Assembly (NCBI RefSeq): GCF_947087965.1 | Contig: NZ_CAMUES010000005.1 | Coordinates: 1 to 64,000 of the forward strand | DNA from: an uncultured Mobiluncus sp. | Lineage (GTDB): Bacteria > Actinomycetota > Actinomycetes > Actinomycetales > Actinomycetaceae | Direction of reading: 5' to 3' | Length of the DNA stretch: 64,000 nucleotides | Shown: positions 62,033-64,000 of the stretch, in pieces | How positions within the stretch are numbered: position 1 is the first letter of the stretch | How the letters are laid out: each line of letters starts with the position of its first letter | Position numbers and translations under genes: made by a program | The notes under the pieces: generated by a model | What the model was told of the DNA's origin: nothing | The model's database searches: none | What the model saw: only the letters and a program-made list of their open reading frames with translations

Positions 62033-63736
62033 ATGAGTGTAAAGGAAGTCCCTCCGGTCGACAAACACGATGTGGAGCAATCTGAGGGCGAAAAGAAAAT
62101 CTCAAAGGTCCGGCTAATCGGGCTTTTCGGTGGCGTCATCCTGGGTGCCATCGTTTACTTTTTAATTCCTCGTGACGCGGTGGACATCATTACGCAGTCC
62201 GTTGGCGCCGACGTCATCGAAGAAGAAGAAATGAATGTGGGCGCGGTGTACCTGGTCGCCGGTATCGCGGTCATGATGGCTATCTGGTGGATGACCGAAG
62301 CTATCTCGCTGGCGGCCACGGCAATGGTTCCGCTGGTGTTATTCCCGTTGCTGGGAATCAATGACTACGCGGGTACCGCCGGATCCTACGCTTCGGACAC
62401 GATTTACCTGTTCATGGGCGGGTTTATCCTGGCTATAGCCATGCAGCGCTGGCACTTTGATCGGCGTGTGGCGCTGGGTATCGTCCGCATCGTCGGGGTC
62501 AAACCCCGCCGCCTGGTGCTGGGCTTCATGATTGCTACCGGGTTCATCTCGATGTGGGTGTCCAACACCGCAACCGCTGTGATGATGCTGCCCATCGGCC
62601 TGTCCGTGATTCAGCTGTTTGAATCCGCTCAGGACAAAAACGCCGCCGTTAGTAAAGGCCTGGATGTGGAAGCCGCCTACGGCGGAGCTATCCACGGTGG
62701 TGTCATGTCCGGTCTGTTGAACGAAGGCGACGACGTGGCCTCGACCACGGCGGAAAAGCACGGTATCAAGCGGTCCAACTTCGCTGTCGGTTTGATGTTG
62801 GCCATCGCCTACTCGGCCTCTATCGGCTCGCTGGCGACCCCCATCGGGACTCCGCCGAACACCCTTTTGAAGGCGTACATGAGCGATACCCTGCACTACG
62901 ACATCAACTTCGGCAAGTGGTTCCTGATGGGTCTGCCGATGGTTATTATCTTTACGCTGTTCGCCTGGTGGATTTTGACCTTCGTCATGTTCAAGCCGGA
63001 AATCGAGGAAATCCCCGGCGGCAAGGAACTCATCAACGAGGAATACGCCAAGCTCGGGAAGCTGCGCGGCGGCGAACTGTTGGTTATGTTGCTGTTCCTC
63101 CTGGCCGTGTTCTGCTGGATTTTCGTGCCGCTGATTTTGAAGGCCACCGGCATTGAAGGCCCGAAGAAGCTCGACGCTATCGTGGCGATGAGCGTGGCGG
63201 TGCTGCTGTTCATCATCCCCGGCAAAAAGAACGGGGAACGTCTGGTGACCTGGAACGAAGCCAAGACGATTCCGTGGGACATTCTGTTGCTGTTCGGCGG
63301 CGGTCTGTCGCTGTCCAAGCAGTTCCAGCACACCGGCCTGTCCAACTACATCGGTGAGATGGTGAAGGGACTGGCGGGAGCGCCCATTGTGATTATCGTC
63401 CTGGCGGTGGCCGCCCTGGTGCTGGCGCTGACCGAGTTGACCTCGAACACCGCTACCGCAGCAGCGTTCCTGCCGATTATCGGCGGCGTGGCTACGGGTA
63501 TCGGCCTGGAAGGCCCGAACGTGATGATTCTGACGATTCCGGCCGCTCTGGCTGCTACCTGCGCGTTCATGCTCCCGGTCGCGACCCCGCCAAACGCTAT
63601 CGCTTACGGTTCTGGGTACCTCAAGATTGCGGACATGATTAAGGGTGGTTTCATCATCGCCCTGGTGGGCTTGGTGTTGATTACCATCACCGTGTTCGCC
63701 CTGGCTATCCCCATCTTCGGTTTGGCTCTGCCATAA
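62033..63736 (+). CDS. SLC13 (DASS) family sodium/anion symporter
   Basis: A 567-residue membrane protein with about 11-12 transmembrane segments and two inverted halves. Each half has the Ser-Asn-Thr motif that binds sodium and carboxylate: SNT at 177-179 (WVSNTATAVMMLPIG) and 471-473 (TSNTATAAAFLPI). The family imports dicarboxylates, citrate or sulfate with sodium; the substrate here is not decided. The N-terminal 25 residues are polar. An AAAGG ribosome site lies upstream. Confidence 0.92.
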   Translation: MSVKEVPPVDKHDVEQSEGEKKISKVRLIGLFGGVILGAIVYFLIPRDAVDIITQSVGADVIEEEEMNVGAVYLVAGIAVMMAIWWMTEAISLAATAMVPLVLFPLLGINDYAGTAGSYASDTIYLFMGGFILAIAMQRWHFDRRVALGIVRIVGVKPRRLVLGFMIATGFISMWVSNTATAVMMLPIGLSVIQLFESAQDKNAAVSKGLDVEAAYGGAIHGGVMSGLLNEGDDVASTTAEKHGIKRSNFAVGLMLAIAYSASIGSLATPIGTPPNTLLKAYMSDTLHYDINFGKWFLMGLPMVIIFTLFAWWILTFVMFKPEIEEIPGGKELINEEYAKLGKLRGGELLVMLLFLLAVFCWIFVPLILKATGIEGPKKLDAIVAMSVAVLLFIIPGKKNGERLVTWNEAKTIPWDILLLFGGGLSLSKQFQHTGLSNYIGEMVKGLAGAPIVIIVLAVAALVLALTELTSNTATAAAFLPIIGGVATGIGLEGPNVMILTIPAALAATCAFMLPVATPPNAIAYGSGYLKIADMIKGGFIIALVGLVLITITVFALAIPIFGLALP

Positions 63737-63751
63737 GCAGTTATCCTAGAT

Positions 63752-63793
63752 ATGATTTTGGGCTAGCTTGCGGCTAGCCCAAAATCATTTTTA
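63752..63793. terminator. Bidirectional terminator
   Basis: A perfect 16-base stem (ATGATTTTGGGCTAGC at 63752-63767 with 63773-63788) is followed by T residues. It serves the transporter gene and the convergent chemotaxis receptor. Confidence 0.9.
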
Positions 63794-63806
63794 CGGGAGG
63801 TCAGTC

Positions 63807-64000
63807 TCAGAACTTAAAGTTTCCAATCTGGGTCTTTAAGTATTCCGAGTGCTCGCTCAACTCTTGGGTGCTTTGATTGATAGAGCCCAAGGTTTGCGCC
63901 GCCCCGGATGCTGCTTGCGCTATCGAAGAAATGGAAGCTGCGATTGTAGATGAGCCTTCCGCGGCCTCCGACACTGAACGAGACATCTCGTTCGTAGTGG
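63807..64000 (-). CDS. Methyl-accepting chemotaxis protein, C-terminal end (partial)
   Basis: The last 63 residues of a minus-strand gene whose 5' part lies beyond the right edge. The frame reads TNEMSRSVSEAAEGSSTIA and continues through ISSIAQAASGAAQTLGSI to LKTQIGNFKF and a stop. This Ala/Ser/Gln-rich helical pattern, with an NQSTQELSEHS segment and an ending in a basic-aromatic tail, is typical of the second half of a receptor signalling domain. It implies chemotaxis and motility in the host. Confidence 0.85.
   Translation of the reverse strand, partial: TTNEMSRSVSEAAEGSSTIAASISSIAQAASGAAQTLGSINQSTQELSEHSEYLKTQIGNFKF

Overview
The window reads as chromosomal DNA of an actinobacterium with moderate G+C. 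Family Actinomycetaceae is likely and Mobiluncus is my best guess, although nothing in the sequence proves the genus. The reasons are the actinobacterial gene order (crgA near ppiA and a rhomboid protease; gyrB-gyrA followed by a DUF3566 gene; NUDIX-DUF6049-murJ-trxB-trxA; rpmH-rnpA-yidD-yidC-jag-rsmG-parA-parB), a very large VaFE-type surface protein of the kind common in this family, and a chemotaxis-receptor end at the right edge, which implies motility. The window carries the replication-origin neighbourhood.

Layout. 1-2945: the end of a repeat-rich unknown protein, crgA, a small membrane protein on the minus strand, ppiA and a rhomboid protease. 3263-18364 (minus): one 5033-residue cell-wall-anchored adhesin with a thioester domain, about 18 T-Q ester (VaFE) domains, 13 DUF5979-like domains and an LARTG sorting signal. 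18365-20434: a long regulatory gap, a small secreted peptide, a YbaK-type deacylase and a coupled toxin-antitoxin pair. 20700-20882: tRNA-Ile and tRNA-Ala. 21128-23913: an A+T-rich island with an AAA ATPase/TOPRIM gene pair, a cluster of diverged hairpin repeats and a RelB/YafQ-type toxin-antitoxin pair. 24008-27486: UDP-galactopyranose mutase, a multi-span transporter and a family 2 glycosyltransferase. 27547-38636 (minus): DUF3566, gyrA, gyrB, dciA-like, recF, dnaN and dnaA, with the dnaA-dnaN spacer as the likely oriC. 38927-44904 (plus): rpmH to parB with two perfect parS sites. 45166-53940 (minus): aminotransferase, trxA, trxB, a discoidin-like membrane protein, murJ, DUF6049 and NUDIX. 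54055-59925 (plus): CCA-adding enzyme, class A PBP, rpsF, ssb, rpsR and rplI. 59977-61353 (minus): dnaB. 61354-62032: a gap rich in DnaA boxes. 62033-63736: an SLC13 transporter. 63807-64000: the partial chemotaxis receptor.

How it fits together. Most of the window serves replication initiation, segregation, membrane-protein insertion and cell-wall synthesis. The accessory parts are the giant adhesin and the island behind the tRNA genes. The island is the best candidate for an under-described system: a two-gene ATPase/TOPRIM cassette that looks like anti-phage defence, next to structured repeats and a toxin-antitoxin module. Other points worth a look are Leu at the GyrA position equivalent to E. 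coli Ser83, a second cluster of perfect DnaA boxes upstream of dnaB, and the joint loss of both cysteines in one of thirteen DUF5979-like domains of the adhesin.
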